Shown here: positions 26,372 through 35,337 of the stretch, piece after piece
How positions within the stretch are numbered: the stretch's first letter is position 1
Layout: each line of letters starts with the position of its first letter
Assembly: GCF_036013955.1 (NCBI RefSeq)
Contig: NZ_CP107903.1
Coordinates: 5,518,001 to 5,582,000 of the forward strand
Direction of reading: 5' to 3'
From: Streptomyces sp. NBC_00459
GTDB lineage: Bacteria; Actinomycetota; Actinomycetes; Streptomycetales; Streptomycetaceae
DNA: 64,000 nucleotides
Notes under the pieces: model-generated
What the model was told of the DNA's origin: nothing
What the model saw: only the letters and a program-made list of their open reading frames with translations
Databases searched by the model: none
Made by a program: the position numbers and the translations under genes

Positions 26372-27565
26372 ATGACCGAACTGCCCCGCATCATCAGCGT
26401 CGACGACCACGTGATCGAACCCGCGCACCTCTTCGAGACCTGGCTGCCGGCCAAGTACCGGGACAAGGGGCCGAAGCCCTTCACCGCCGGCATCGGCGAA
26501 CTCGCCTACGTGGGCGGCAAATACCGGATCACGACCGACCCCGACGGCCCGGTCACCGACTGGTGGCAGTACGAGGACCTGCAGTTCCCGTACAAGCGGA
26601 TCATCGCGGCCGTCGGGTTCTCCCGGGACGAGATGACCCTCGACGGCATCACACGCGAGCAGATGCGGCGCGGCTGCTGGGACCCGAAGGCCCGGCTCGC
26701 GGACATGGACCTCAACCACGTCGAGGGCTCGCTCTGCTTCCCCACCTTCCCGCGGTTCTGCGGGCAGACCTTCGCCGAGGCCCACGACAAGGAGGTCGCG
26801 CTGGCGTGCGTACGCGCCTACAACGACTGGATGGTGGAGGAGTGGTGCGGCGACAGCGGCGGCCGGCTGATCCCGCTGTGCCTGATACCGCTGTGGGACA
26901 TCGAGTTGGCCGTCGCGGAGATCCGGCGCAACGCGGCACGCGGGGTGCGGGCGGTGACGTTCTCCGAGATCCCGACGCACCTCGGACTGCCGTCGATCCA
27001 CTCCGGCTACTGGGACCCGTTCTTCGCGGTGTGCGAGGAGACCGGGACGGTCGTCAACATGCACATCGGCAGCAGCAGCCAGATGCCCGCCGCCTCCCCG
27101 GACGCGCCACCCGCCGTCCAGGCCGCGCTGAGCTTCAACAACGCGATGGCGTCGATGATGGACTTCCTGTTCAGCGGTGTGCTGGTGAAGTTCCCGGCAC
27201 TCAAACTCGCCTACAGCGAAGGGCAGATGGGCTGGATCCCGTACGCCCTTGAGCGCGCCGACGACGTGTGGGAGGAGCACCGGGCGTGGGGCGGGGTCCG
27301 GGACCTGATCCCCGAGCCGCCCTCCACCTACTACTACCGGCAGATCTTCTGCTGCTTCTTCCGCGACAAGCACGGCGTCGCCTCGATCGACGTGGTCGGG
27401 CGGGACAACGCCACCTTCGAGACCGACTACCCGCACGTCGACTCGACCTTCCCGCACACCAAGGAGGTCGCCCTCGACCATGTGAAGGGCCTCGACGACG
27501 AGACCGTCTACAAGCTGATGCGCGGCAACGCCATCCGCATGCTCGGCCTCGACCTGGACAAGTAG
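26372..27565 (+). CDS. Amidohydrolase-family (ACMSD-like) metal hydrolase or decarboxylase
   Basis: 397 residues. N-terminal metal motif ISVDDHVIEP (Asp-x-His), central NMHIGSSSQ, and C-terminal ETDYPHVDSTFPHTKEV match the amidohydrolase_2 family, which includes ACMSD-type decarboxylases and ring-opening hydrolases. EGQMGWIPYALERADDVWEEH is typical of the actinobacterial members seen with acyl-CoA dehydrogenases. It heads the operon with two acyl-CoA dehydrogenase genes; the next start overlaps its stop by 1 base (TAGTG). The actual reaction is not predictable. Confidence 0.9.
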   Translation: MTELPRIISVDDHVIEPAHLFETWLPAKYRDKGPKPFTAGIGELAYVGGKYRITTDPDGPVTDWWQYEDLQFPYKRIIAAVGFSRDEMTLDGITREQMRRGCWDPKARLADMDLNHVEGSLCFPTFPRFCGQTFAEAHDKEVALACVRAYNDWMVEEWCGDSGGRLIPLCLIPLWDIELAVAEIRRNAARGVRAVTFSEIPTHLGLPSIHSGYWDPFFAVCEETGTVVNMHIGSSSQMPAASPDAPPAVQAALSFNNAMASMMDFLFSGVLVKFPALKLAYSEGQMGWIPYALERADDVWEEHRAWGGVRDLIPEPPSTYYYRQIFCCFFRDKHGVASIDVVGRDNATFETDYPHVDSTFPHTKEVALDHVKGLDDETVYKLMRGNAIRMLGLDLDK

Positions 27566-28698
27566 TGGACCTCTCCGACACCCCCCAAGAGGCGGAGTTC
27601 CGGGCGCGGTTGAGGGAGTGGCTGGGGAAGGTCCTTCCCTCGCTGCCCGCCAAGCCGTCGCCCGACGACTGGCCCGGACGACGCGCGTACGACCTCGGCT
27701 GGCAGCGGACGCTGTACGACGCCGGGTACGGCGAGGTCCACTGGGGCGCCGACCCCGCCGTACGGATGATCTTCCTGGAGGAGACCGAGAAGGCCGGCGC
27801 GCCCTATGTCGGCGCGAACTTCGTCGGACTGCTGCACGCCGGGCCGACCGTCGCCGCCGAGGGGACCGACGAACAGCGGGCGCGCTGGCTGCCGCCCGTG
27901 CTGCGCGGCGAGGAGGTCTGGTGCCAGGGGTTCAGTGAGCCGGACGCCGGTTCGGACCTCGCGGCGCTGCGCACCCGCGCACGGCGCGACGGCGACCACT
28001 ACGTGGTGAGCGGCTCGAAGATCTGGACCTCGCACGCCGAAGTCGCCGACTGGTGCGAGTTGTTGGTGCGGACCGACCCGGACGCGCCCAAGCACCGGGG
28101 GATCACCTGGCTCGCCATGCCCATGGACGCGCCCGGTGTCACCGTACGGCCGCTGCGCACGCTCGCCGGGTCGAACGAGTTCGCCGAGGTCTTCCTCGAC
28201 GAGGTCCGGGTGCCCGTCGCCAACCGGGTCGGCGAGGAGAACGACGGCTGGCGCGTGACGATGGTGACGCTGTCCTTCGAGCGCGGCACGGCGTTCGTCG
28301 GGGAGGTCGTCGCCTGCCGCCGGGTACTGGGCGAACTCGCCCTGGCGGCAAGGGAGAACGGGCGCTGGGACGACCCCGTACTGCGGCGCCGGCTCGGGCG
28401 GCTCAACGCCGAGTTCCGTGCGCTGTGGCGGCTGACGCAGTGGAACGTGAGCGAGGCGAGCGAAGGGGTGCCCGGGGTCGGCGGGTCGGTCTTCAAGCTG
28501 CGGTACTCGCACGCCCGGCAGGAGTTGTACGAGGCGGCGGCCGAGGTGCTGGGGGAGGGCGGTGCGGCGCTTGATCTCGAACAGCCCTGGGTGCTCGACC
28601 GGTTGTCCTCACTGTCGTACACCATCGCCGCCGGCACCTCCCAGATCCAGCACAGCATCGTGGCCGAACGCGTTCTAGGGCTGCCGAAAGGACGGTGA
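27565..28698 (+). CDS. Acyl-CoA dehydrogenase, large subunit type
   Basis: 377 residues from the GTG at 27565, which overlaps the previous stop. It shows FAD-binding and active-site segments: WCQGFSEPDAGSDLAALRTRA, VSGSKIWTSHAEVADWCELLVRT, NEFAEVFLDEVRVP, and a C-terminal TIAAGTSQIQHSIVAERVLGLP. The spot where many FadE proteins place the base reads YTIAAGTSQIQ. The shorter partner 9 bases downstream suggests a heteromeric enzyme, like FadE26/27 or FadE28/29 of steroid catabolism. Confidence 0.93.
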   Translation: MDLSDTPQEAEFRARLREWLGKVLPSLPAKPSPDDWPGRRAYDLGWQRTLYDAGYGEVHWGADPAVRMIFLEETEKAGAPYVGANFVGLLHAGPTVAAEGTDEQRARWLPPVLRGEEVWCQGFSEPDAGSDLAALRTRARRDGDHYVVSGSKIWTSHAEVADWCELLVRTDPDAPKHRGITWLAMPMDAPGVTVRPLRTLAGSNEFAEVFLDEVRVPVANRVGEENDGWRVTMVTLSFERGTAFVGEVVACRRVLGELALAARENGRWDDPVLRRRLGRLNAEFRALWRLTQWNVSEASEGVPGVGGSVFKLRYSHARQELYEAAAEVLGEGGAALDLEQPWVLDRLSSLSYTIAAGTSQIQHSIVAERVLGLPKGR

Positions 28699-28707
28699 CA
28701 TTCCCAT

Positions 28708-29604
28708 ATGCGTTTCCAACTCAGCGAGGACCAGAGGGCGTTGCAGACGGGCGTACGGGGGCTGCTGGCGGCGCGGTTCGGGCGCGAGCAGCTGCGGGCG
28801 GCCCTGGGCGTCGGCGAGGCACCCGAGCTGGACCGGGGACTGTGGCGGGAGTTGGGGACCGCCGGGTTCTTCTCGCTGCGGTTGCCGGAGGAGGCAGGCG
28901 GGGTCGGACTCGGCCTGCCCGAGGCGGTGTTGGCCTTCGAGGAGGCGGGTCGGGTACTGCTTCCCGGGCCGCTGATCGCCACGCAACTCGCGGCCGGGGT
29001 GGTGCCCGGTGCGGCGACGGGGGAGACGGTGGTGACCGTCGTGGACGGCGGCGGGGTGGTGGAGTGGCTGGGGGCGGCCGACGTCGTACGCGGGGATGCC
29101 GAGGGTGCGGCGGTCCTGCGGTCAGTGGATCCGCTCACACCGCTGCACCGGGTGGCCGATCCGGACTCCGGCGACCGTACGGACGTACTCCTGACCTCTC
29201 TCCTCACCGCCGCCGAGCAACTCGGGACCGCCGCCCGGGTGTGCGAGCTGGCCGCGCAACACGCCCGGACCCGTGAGCAGTTCGGGCGGCCGATCGGGGC
29301 CTTCCAGGCGGTGCAGCAACTGTGCGCCGGGATCCTGGTCCGGGTCGAGCTGGCGCGGGCGGCGGTGTACGCGGCTGCCGTCACCGTCGATCCGGTGGAC
29401 ATCGCGGCGGCCCGGCTGCTCGCCGACGAGGCGGCCGTGCGCGGCGCCCGCGACTGCCTTCAGGTGCACGGCGGTATGGGCTTCACCTGGGAGTCGGACG
29501 TCCATCTGTATCTGAAGCGGGCGTGGGTACGGGCCCGGCGGCCCGGCTCGGTGACGGAAGGTGAGGAGGTGCTCGCCGCCGCGTTACTGGCCGAGGCGCG
29601 GTGA
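28708..29604 (+). CDS. Acyl-CoA dehydrogenase, short partner subunit
   Basis: 298 residues, roughly 80-100 fewer than a full acyl-CoA dehydrogenase. The N-terminal helices (FQLSEDQRALQTGVRGLLAARF) and C-terminal segments (ARTREQFGRPIGAFQAVQQLCAG, QVHGGMGFTWESDVHLYLKRAW) are present, while the middle beta domain is reduced. That is the pattern of the non-catalytic or half-site partner in heteromeric steroid-type FadE pairs. Codon 293 (29584-29586) is TTA, so translation may need the bldA tRNA. Confidence 0.9.
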   Translation: MRFQLSEDQRALQTGVRGLLAARFGREQLRAALGVGEAPELDRGLWRELGTAGFFSLRLPEEAGGVGLGLPEAVLAFEEAGRVLLPGPLIATQLAAGVVPGAATGETVVTVVDGGGVVEWLGAADVVRGDAEGAAVLRSVDPLTPLHRVADPDSGDRTDVLLTSLLTAAEQLGTAARVCELAAQHARTREQFGRPIGAFQAVQQLCAGILVRVELARAAVYAAAVTVDPVDIAAARLLADEAAVRGARDCLQVHGGMGFTWESDVHLYLKRAWVRARRPGSVTEGEEVLAAALLAEAR

Positions 29605-30118
29605 CCGGGGGCCGGAGCGGGACCGGCCGGATCGATGTCGCCGATCGTGGCGCGATCGAAATGTGACCCAGGTGTTGTGAGATCACTGAGCGTCGATACC
29701 GGGTTGTGTCCTACGAGTGACTCGTCACGGCCCGGAGTCGTGTGTTCGCTCCGGTACCTTCTGTGGAATGCGAGTGGTTCCGAGGTCGAGCCATCCCGGT
29801 GTTGCCCCTGAGGCGGCCCCGGATTCGGCAGTGCGCCCCGCTCGTGGTGCGGGTCCGACTTCCGGGCCCGCCTGTTCGACTTCCCGTGGTGAGCGTCGCA
29901 CAGTATGCCGCAGGCGTACTCCTTCGCGTTGGAATATGCCCGAAGCGCTTGTTGGCGTGACTGTACGTCAACCATGCTTTCTCGTAAGGGACTCACGTTC
30001 TGTGATCCCCGATCTGGCCGCCGGCCCAGCCGTTGTTCTGGGCATGCAGAAAATGGCTACGATCGTGGCCCTCGTGCGGCGCGAGGCGATGTGTCCGCCG
30101 GTTCGGATGGTGTGAGCG
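29605..30118. other. Long upstream region of the RsbW-like gene
   Basis: 514 bases with no gene I can defend. It carries CGATCGTGGCGCGATCG at about 29640-29656, then CGATCGAAATGTGACC at 29651-29667, and GAGTGACTCGTCACGG near 29716. A 59-codon frame from ATG 29936 to 30115 ends just before the next gene; it has no ribosome site and no family resemblance, so I give it little weight. Confidence 0.4.
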
Positions 30119-30664
30119 GTGCAGGTGCTTCAAGTGCAGCTGGAGATCCGGCCCGACCCCGCAGAGGTGGGGCGGGCCCGGAGATGGGCGCGGTCACGGC
30201 TTGCCGGGTCCGGGGTCGCGGACGACGAGCCGCTGGCCGAGACGCTGATCCTCCTCGTCTCGGAACTGGTCACCAACGCGGTGGTGCACACCGGGTGCCC
30301 GGCGGTCCTGCGGCTGTCGTTCCAGGACGTGTGCGGAACGCAGTCCGGCGCCCAGGGCGTGTCCGGCGGGATCGTGCGGCTGGAGGTCGTCGATCTGAGC
30401 GCCCGTCCCCCCGTGCCCCGGCATGCCGAGGGTGACGAGACCAACGGGCGCGGGCTGGAACTGGTCGACGGGCTCGCCGACCGTTGGGGGTGGAGCGCCG
30501 AAGGCGTCGGCAAGCGCATCTGGTGCGAACTGGACCGCTGTCCGGCCCCGGCCCCGGCGCCGCGCGGAGGCGGGAGTTCGGTCATCGCACCGGGGGTCGC
30601 CACGGCCACCGCCGCGGGTACCGCTTCCGCGTACGGGGGCATGGCGGCGTACGAGGCCGTCTGA
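30119..30664 (+). CDS. RsbW-like ATP-binding protein (anti-sigma/histidine-kinase-like ATPase)
   Basis: 181 residues from the GTG at 30119. An HATPase_c domain shows the N box LVSELVTNAVVHTG (residues 45-58), a D box region RLEVVDLSARPPVP, and the G box NGRGLELVDGLADRWGW. The tail of about 45 residues is disordered and Ala/Gly-rich. Streptomyces encodes many such orphan ATPases, which bind sigma factors or STAS proteins. The nearest STAS protein is at 23486. It is a single gene set among the catabolic genes and has no regulon operator. Confidence 0.88.
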   Translation: MQVLQVQLEIRPDPAEVGRARRWARSRLAGSGVADDEPLAETLILLVSELVTNAVVHTGCPAVLRLSFQDVCGTQSGAQGVSGGIVRLEVVDLSARPPVPRHAEGDETNGRGLELVDGLADRWGWSAEGVGKRIWCELDRCPAPAPAPRGGGSSVIAPGVATATAAGTASAYGGMAAYEAV

Positions 30665-31067
30665 CCGGACGTCCTGGCGGTGCGGCACCCGATGTGGATG
30701 TCGGTGTGGCGTTCGGTGCGGCGCTCGTCGGGGCACGGTTGCAGAAATGTCCGGGTTTCTGGGCAGTGCGTGGTGCGGTGCGCCGGGGTGTGCCCCTGTG
30801 CGCGGTTGTCGCAAAAAGGGCGTAAGTGATAAATCCCCTAGCGGGTGTTGACGTGACGTGACCGCGTGAACACGCTTGTTCTCAGCGCGATCCGCCGGAG
30901 GGGACGGCGAGGGTCTGGTGACGGGGGCCCTCGGTGAGTGCGGGTCGTGTATTCGGCGTCGACTCCTTCAGGGGTGGGGGGTGGGGTGGCAACGCCGAAG
31001 GCGGGTGGCGGCGCGCGATGCCGTACTTGGGGTGGGCAATGGCGCGCCGCCGACCGGCCGGTAGGGG
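30665..31067. other. Intergenic region without identified content
   Basis: 403 bases between the RsbW-like gene and the convergent cyclase stop. It contains a G/T-rich stretch, TGACGTGACGTGACCGCGTG near 30848, and ACGGGTGCCACGGGACTTCCCGTGGCACCCGT at 31080-31111 just inside the cyclase 3' end, where GGTGCCACGGG pairs with CCCGTGGCACC and could act as a terminator. No gene seen. Confidence 0.45.
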
Positions 31068-32003
31068 TCAGAGGATTGCCACGGGTGCCACGGGACTTCC
31101 CGTGGCACCCGTGAACGGTTCGGGTGTCGCCGACAGCAGGAACGCGTACCGGCCTTCTTGTCCACAGGCTGTGGACAACTTTTCGAGATTCCAGTTCTGA
31201 CCCTGTGGCATCCCCATCTCCACCAGGTCGAGCGCGTGTACGGGCATCCACAGATCATTCGATTCCGGCGGAAATATCTCAAAGGTGAGCGTGTCGTTCG
31301 CGACCGCCGCGACATCCCGCGCGTGGAACCACTCCGGTGTACGGATCGACAGCCCGGGCGAGGGATACATGTACGCGTGCTTGTCGCCGGCCAGGTACAC
31401 CTGGATCTGCCCGGTCCGTACGAGCACGATGTCACCGGCGCGCACGCGCGTGCCCGCCAGCTCCTCCGCCGCGTCCAGGTCCTCCGGGGTGACCGCGTGC
31501 CCCCCGTCGAGCCGGTCGACGCCCCGTGCGCGGGCCACGTCCAGCAGCACCCCGCGCGAGACGACGTGCCGGGCCTTGTCGATGCCGGTGAACTCGGCGC
31601 CGGCGTGGGCCGTGATCGTCGCCGCCGGGCGCCCGTTGTAGAGCTTCCCGGAGTGGGAGGCGTGGGCGAGGGCGTCCCAGTGGGTCGCGCACTGGAGCCC
31701 CAGGGTCACCACGTCGTCGCTGGTCGCGACGGTCCCGCCGCCCGGCGGCCCGAACAGCTCCTGGTTGATCTGGACCATGGCGTGCACGGGGTTCACTCGG
31801 CCCGGAATCGCCCCCGTCTGGACGCCGTCCTGCTGGAGCGGCAGGGCGAGGGGGATGCGACGGCCGGTGCGGACGGTCGCGGCGGCCTCGCGCACGACCG
31901 CGTCGGTGATGAGGTTGAGGGTGCCGATCTCGTCGTCGGCCCCCCAACGCCCCCAGTTGTTCACGCGTTTGGCGATGGCGTGGAACTCGGCCGGCAATGG
32001 CAT
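31068..32003 (-). CDS. Cyclase-family metal hydrolase (kynurenine-formamidase-like fold)
   Basis: 311 residues. The cyclase family motif is TLGLQCATHWDALAHASHSGKLYNG (His-x-Asp-x3-His), with ISRGVLLDVARARG and ALDLVEMGMPQGQNWNLEKLS towards the end. Members are Mn/Zn-dependent hydrolases acting on amides, lactones or CoA esters. It is the only leftward gene of this part and is divergent from the SDR gene, with one operator between them. A ring-opening or thioester hydrolysis step is plausible. Confidence 0.88.
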   Translation of the reverse strand: MPLPAEFHAIAKRVNNWGRWGADDEIGTLNLITDAVVREAAATVRTGRRIPLALPLQQDGVQTGAIPGRVNPVHAMVQINQELFGPPGGGTVATSDDVVTLGLQCATHWDALAHASHSGKLYNGRPAATITAHAGAEFTGIDKARHVVSRGVLLDVARARGVDRLDGGHAVTPEDLDAAEELAGTRVRAGDIVLVRTGQIQVYLAGDKHAYMYPSPGLSIRTPEWFHARDVAAVANDTLTFEIFPPESNDLWMPVHALDLVEMGMPQGQNWNLEKLSTACGQEGRYAFLLSATPEPFTGATGSPVAPVAIL

Positions 32004-32070
32004 GAGTCCGGTCCTTCCTGGAGTCCGGTCGCTCCCGGGGCTTGCCTCCGGATATCCGCCGGGACATAAA

Positions 32071-32089
32071 ATCTAACGGTCCGTCAGAA
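32071..32089. promoter_or_regulatory. Operator copy 3 (between cyclase and SDR)
   Basis: ATCTAACGGTCCGTCAGAA, reading on the other strand as TTCTGACGGACCGTTAGAT. It lies 68 bases before the cyclase ATG and 21 bases before the SDR GTG, so one site can serve both divergent genes. Confidence 0.7.
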
Positions 32090-32109
32090 ACCGCGGGAAG
32101 GGGCCGGAC

Positions 32110-33030
32110 GTGGGGAACTTCTTGGCAGGAAAAGTCGTCGCCGTGACGGGCGCGGGCCGGGGGATCGGCCGGGCGGTGGCACTGGGCGCGGCGGCCGAGG
32201 GAGCGCGGGTCGTCGTCAACGACTACGGCGTCTCCATCGACGGCGCCTCGCCGACGAGCGAGATCGCCGAGGGCATCGTCAAGGAGATCGAGGCGGCGGG
32301 CGGCGAAGCGGTCGCGGTGGCCGACGACGTCTCCACCATGGCCGGCGGCCAGCGGGTCGTGGACGTGGCGCTGTCGTCGTACGGACGACTGGACGGTGTC
32401 GTGTGCGTCGCCGGGATCCTGCGCGAGCGGATGCTGTTCAACATGTCCGAGGAGGAGTGGGACCCGGTCGTCGCCACTCATCTCAAGGGCACGTTCACGG
32501 TGTTCAGAGCGGCTTCGGCGGTGATGCGGAAGCAGCGGGCCGGGACGCTGATCGGCTTCACCAGCGGCAACCACCAGGGGTCGGTGTCACAGGCCAACTA
32601 CAGCGCGGCGAAGGGCGGGATCATCTCGCTCGTACGCAGCGCCGCGCTGGGACTCCACAAGTACGGCGTGACCGCCAACGCGGTGGCGCCGGTCGCGCGT
32701 ACCCGGATGTCCGCGAACGTGCCCATGGAACTGGCGGAGATCGGGGAGCCGGAGGACGTGGCGGCCCTGGTCGTGTACCTGCTGTCCGACCGGGCGAAGG
32801 AGCAGCGGATCACCGGGCAGGTGTACACGGTCGCGGGGCCGAAGATCGCGGTGTGGGCGCAGCCGAGGGAGTTGCGGGCGGCGTACGCGTCTGCCTCCGG
32901 CGGGTGGACGCCGGAGGCGATCGCGGAGTTCTTGCCGGGGTCTGTGGGGGTGGATCCGATGCCGATGCTTGTGCGGTTGGAGGAGATGGAGCGGGCTGCG
33001 CGGGATGGGGCGCGGCCGAACGCCCAATAG
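32110..33030 (+). CDS. Short-chain dehydrogenase/reductase (3-hydroxyacyl-CoA dehydrogenase-like)
   Basis: 306 residues from the GTG at 32110. NAD(P) motif TGAGRGIGRAV (residues 14-24), VNDYGVSIDG with an Asp suggesting NAD preference, and the catalytic Tyr-x3-Lys in NYSAAKGGIISLVR near residue 163. The C-terminal extension of about 50 residues (WAQPRELRAAYASASGGWTPEAIAEFLP) is shared with HSD17B4-like SDRs that act on CoA esters of large substrates. Likely role: oxidation of the 3-hydroxyacyl-CoA formed by hydration. Confidence 0.92.
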   Translation: MGNFLAGKVVAVTGAGRGIGRAVALGAAAEGARVVVNDYGVSIDGASPTSEIAEGIVKEIEAAGGEAVAVADDVSTMAGGQRVVDVALSSYGRLDGVVCVAGILRERMLFNMSEEEWDPVVATHLKGTFTVFRAASAVMRKQRAGTLIGFTSGNHQGSVSQANYSAAKGGIISLVRSAALGLHKYGVTANAVAPVARTRMSANVPMELAEIGEPEDVAALVVYLLSDRAKEQRITGQVYTVAGPKIAVWAQPRELRAAYASASGGWTPEAIAEFLPGSVGVDPMPMLVRLEEMERAARDGARPNAQ

Positions 33031-33110
33031 CTCGGGGGTGCGGGTGGTTTGGCGGGTGCGGGTGCGTTGTGGCTTGTCGCGCAGTTCCCCGCGCCCCTGG
33101 GTGGGTCCGT
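33031..33110 (-). repeat. Streptomyces intergenic repeat, reverse copy
   Basis: The gap between the SDR and the next acyl-CoA dehydrogenase contains, on the minus strand, AGGGGCGCGGGGAACTGCGC followed by GACAAGCCACAACGCACCCG. This matches unit 2 at about 6846-6890 with one substitution over about 40 bases. The element follows directly on the SDR stop. Confidence 0.8.
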
Positions 33111-33136
33111 GCGTCCCGTGTTGAGAGGGGAGCCCT

Positions 33137-34288
33137 GTGGAGTTTGGACTTGGTGTCGGGGATGAGGAGTTCCGGGCGGAAGCCCGGAGTTGGCTCAGTG
33201 CGCATGTCGATGGGGCTCTTGAGCGGCGGAGTTGGGAGCGGATTCTTGGGAAGGCCGGGTGGATCGGGCTTTCCTGGGGGGAGACCGGGTACGGCAATCG
33301 CAGCGCCACTCTCACCCAACAGGTCGTCTGGGCCGAGGAGTACGCACGGTCGGGGGCGCCGACGCGCTCTGGGCACATCGGGGAGAATCTGCTCGCTCCG
33401 ACACTGCTCGCGCACGGAACCGATGAGCAGCGGGCCCGGTTCCTGCCGCCGGTGGCCGCGGGTGAGGAGCTCTGGTGTCAGGGGTACAGCGAGCCCGGGG
33501 CGGGGTCCGACCTCGCCGGGGTGAGCACGAGGGCCGAACGGGCCGCTGACGGGACGTACCGGATCACCGGGCAGAAGATCTGGACGTCCCTCGCCCACGA
33601 GGCCGACTGGTGCTTCGTGCTCGCCCGGACGGAAGCTGGGTCGGTACGTCATCACGGGCTCAGTTTTCTGCTCGTCCCGATGGGCCAGCCGGGGCGGATC
33701 GAGGTCCGGCCGATCCGGCAGATGACCGGGACCAGCGAATTCAACGAGGTCTTCTTCGACGGGGCACACGCGCGCGCGGACCACCTCGTCGGCGGCGAGG
33801 GCGCCGGCTGGGGAGTCGCGATGAGCCTCCTCGGGTTCGAGCGGGGAGTGTCCACGCTCGCCCAACAGATCGGGTTCGCGGGGGAGTTGGCGCGGGTGGT
33901 GCGGGCGGCCGTCGACAGCGGCGCGGTGGCGGATCCCGTCGTACGGGAGCGACTCGTGCGGCAGTGGGCCGAGTTGCGCGTGATGCGCTGGAACGCCCTG
34001 CGCACACTGGGCGGTTCGGGGGACGCCGGGGCGCCGAGCGTGGCCAAGCTGCTGTGGGGCGGGTGGCATCAGCGGCTGGGGGAGCTGGCGATGCTCGTGC
34101 GGGGCGCGGAGGCCGGGGTCGGGCCGGTGGAGTGGTCGGCCTCGGCACCGTACGAACTCGACGACGCGCAGCACCTGTTCATGTTCTCCCGGGCCGACAC
34201 GATCTACGGCGGCTCCGACCAGATCCAGCGCACGATCATCGCCGAGCGCGTGCTCGGTCTGCCCAGGGAGCCCAAGGGAGTCGTCTGA
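33137..34288 (+). CDS. Acyl-CoA dehydrogenase
   Basis: 383 residues from the GTG at 33137, with GAGAGGGGAG 5 bases upstream. Segments of the family: WCQGYSEPGAGSDLAGVSTRAERA, ITGQKIWTSLAHEADWCFVLART, TSEFNEVFFDGAHARADHLVGGEGAGW, and IYGGSDQIQRTIIAERVLGLP. This is a FadE of the type found in steroid and branched-chain catabolism. No operator lies directly before it; it probably reads through from the SDR or has its own promoter in the repeat gap. The next start overlaps its stop (TGATG). Confidence 0.93.
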   Translation: MEFGLGVGDEEFRAEARSWLSAHVDGALERRSWERILGKAGWIGLSWGETGYGNRSATLTQQVVWAEEYARSGAPTRSGHIGENLLAPTLLAHGTDEQRARFLPPVAAGEELWCQGYSEPGAGSDLAGVSTRAERAADGTYRITGQKIWTSLAHEADWCFVLARTEAGSVRHHGLSFLLVPMGQPGRIEVRPIRQMTGTSEFNEVFFDGAHARADHLVGGEGAGWGVAMSLLGFERGVSTLAQQIGFAGELARVVRAAVDSGAVADPVVRERLVRQWAELRVMRWNALRTLGGSGDAGAPSVAKLLWGGWHQRLGELAMLVRGAEAGVGPVEWSASAPYELDDAQHLFMFSRADTIYGGSDQIQRTIIAERVLGLPREPKGVV

Positions 34289-35337
34289 TGCGCGGTGTTC
34301 TGTTCGACGGTAAGCAGATCCAGGTCGTCGACGATCTGGAGGTGAGGGATCCGGGGGCCGGGGAGGTACTGGTCGCGATCTCGGCGGCGGGGCTGTGCCA
34401 CAGCGATCTGTCCGTGGTGGACGGGACCATTCCCTTCCCCGTCCCCGTCGTGCTCGGCCACGAGGGCGCGGGCGTGGTGGAGGCAGTCGGTGCCGGTGTC
34501 ACGCATGTGGTGCCCGGGGATCATGTGGCCCTGTCGACGCTCGCGAACTGCGGTGCGTGCGCGGAGTGCGACCGGGGGCGGCCGACCATGTGCCGGCAGT
34601 CGATCGGGCGGCCGGGGCGGCCGTTCACGCGGGGCGGGCGGCCGGTGTTCCAGTTCGCGTCCAACTCGGCCTTCGCGGAACGCACGGTGGTGAAGGCCGT
34701 GCAGGCGGTACGCATCCCGAAGGACATCCCGATGCCGTCGGCCGCGCTCATCGGGTGCGGGGTGTTGACCGGCGTGGGCGCCGTGCTCAACCGGGCCCGG
34801 GTGGACCGCGGGGACAGCGTCGTGGTGATCGGTACGGGCGGGGTCGGGCTGAACGTCCTCCAGGGCGCGCGGATCGCGGGCGCCTCGCGGATCGTCGCCG
34901 TGGACGCGAACCCGGCGAAGGAGGCGATGGCGCTGCGGTTCGGCGCGACCCACTTCCTGACCTCGACGGAGGGAGTGCGGGACGTGCTGCCGACGGGCGC
35001 GGACCATGTCTTCGAGTGCGTCGGCCGGGTCGAACTCATCCGCCAGGCGATCGACTTGCTCGACCGGCACGGCCAGGCGGTCCTGCTCGGCGTCCCCTCG
35101 GCCACGGCGGAGGCGTCCTTCGTCGTCTCGTCGATGTTCCTGGACAAGTCGATCCTCGGCTGCCGCTACGGCTCCTCCCGCCCCCAGCGGGACATCCCGC
35201 TCTACGCCGACCTCTACCGCGAAGGGCGCCTGCTGCTCGACGAGTTGGTGACGGAGACGTACCCGGTCGAGGACTTCGAGAAGGCGGTCGGGGATGCGGA
35301 GGCGGGGCGGGTGGCGCGGGGGGTGCTGACGTTCTGA
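34288..35337 (+). CDS. Zinc-dependent alcohol dehydrogenase (MDR family)
   Basis: 349 residues. Catalytic zinc segment GLCHSDLSVVDG with PVVLGHEGAGVVEAVG, structural zinc cysteines in ANCGACAECDRGRPTMC, and the NAD motif VVIGTGGVGLNVLQGARIAGA near residue 180. It resembles class III/NDMA-dependent-like dehydrogenases acting on long primary alcohols or hydroxymethyl groups. It is translationally coupled to the acyl-CoA dehydrogenase upstream and fits oxidation of an alcohol intermediate. Confidence 0.93.
   Translation: MRGVLFDGKQIQVVDDLEVRDPGAGEVLVAISAAGLCHSDLSVVDGTIPFPVPVVLGHEGAGVVEAVGAGVTHVVPGDHVALSTLANCGACAECDRGRPTMCRQSIGRPGRPFTRGGRPVFQFASNSAFAERTVVKAVQAVRIPKDIPMPSAALIGCGVLTGVGAVLNRARVDRGDSVVVIGTGGVGLNVLQGARIAGASRIVAVDANPAKEAMALRFGATHFLTSTEGVRDVLPTGADHVFECVGRVELIRQAIDLLDRHGQAVLLGVPSATAEASFVVSSMFLDKSILGCRYGSSRPQRDIPLYADLYREGRLLLDELVTETYPVEDFEKAVGDAEAGRVARGVLTF

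Noticed and set aside
29936..30115. 59-codon frame just before the RsbW-like gene
   Set aside because: No ribosome site, no recognisable family, and codon use is mixed; kept only as a remark in the intergenic entry.
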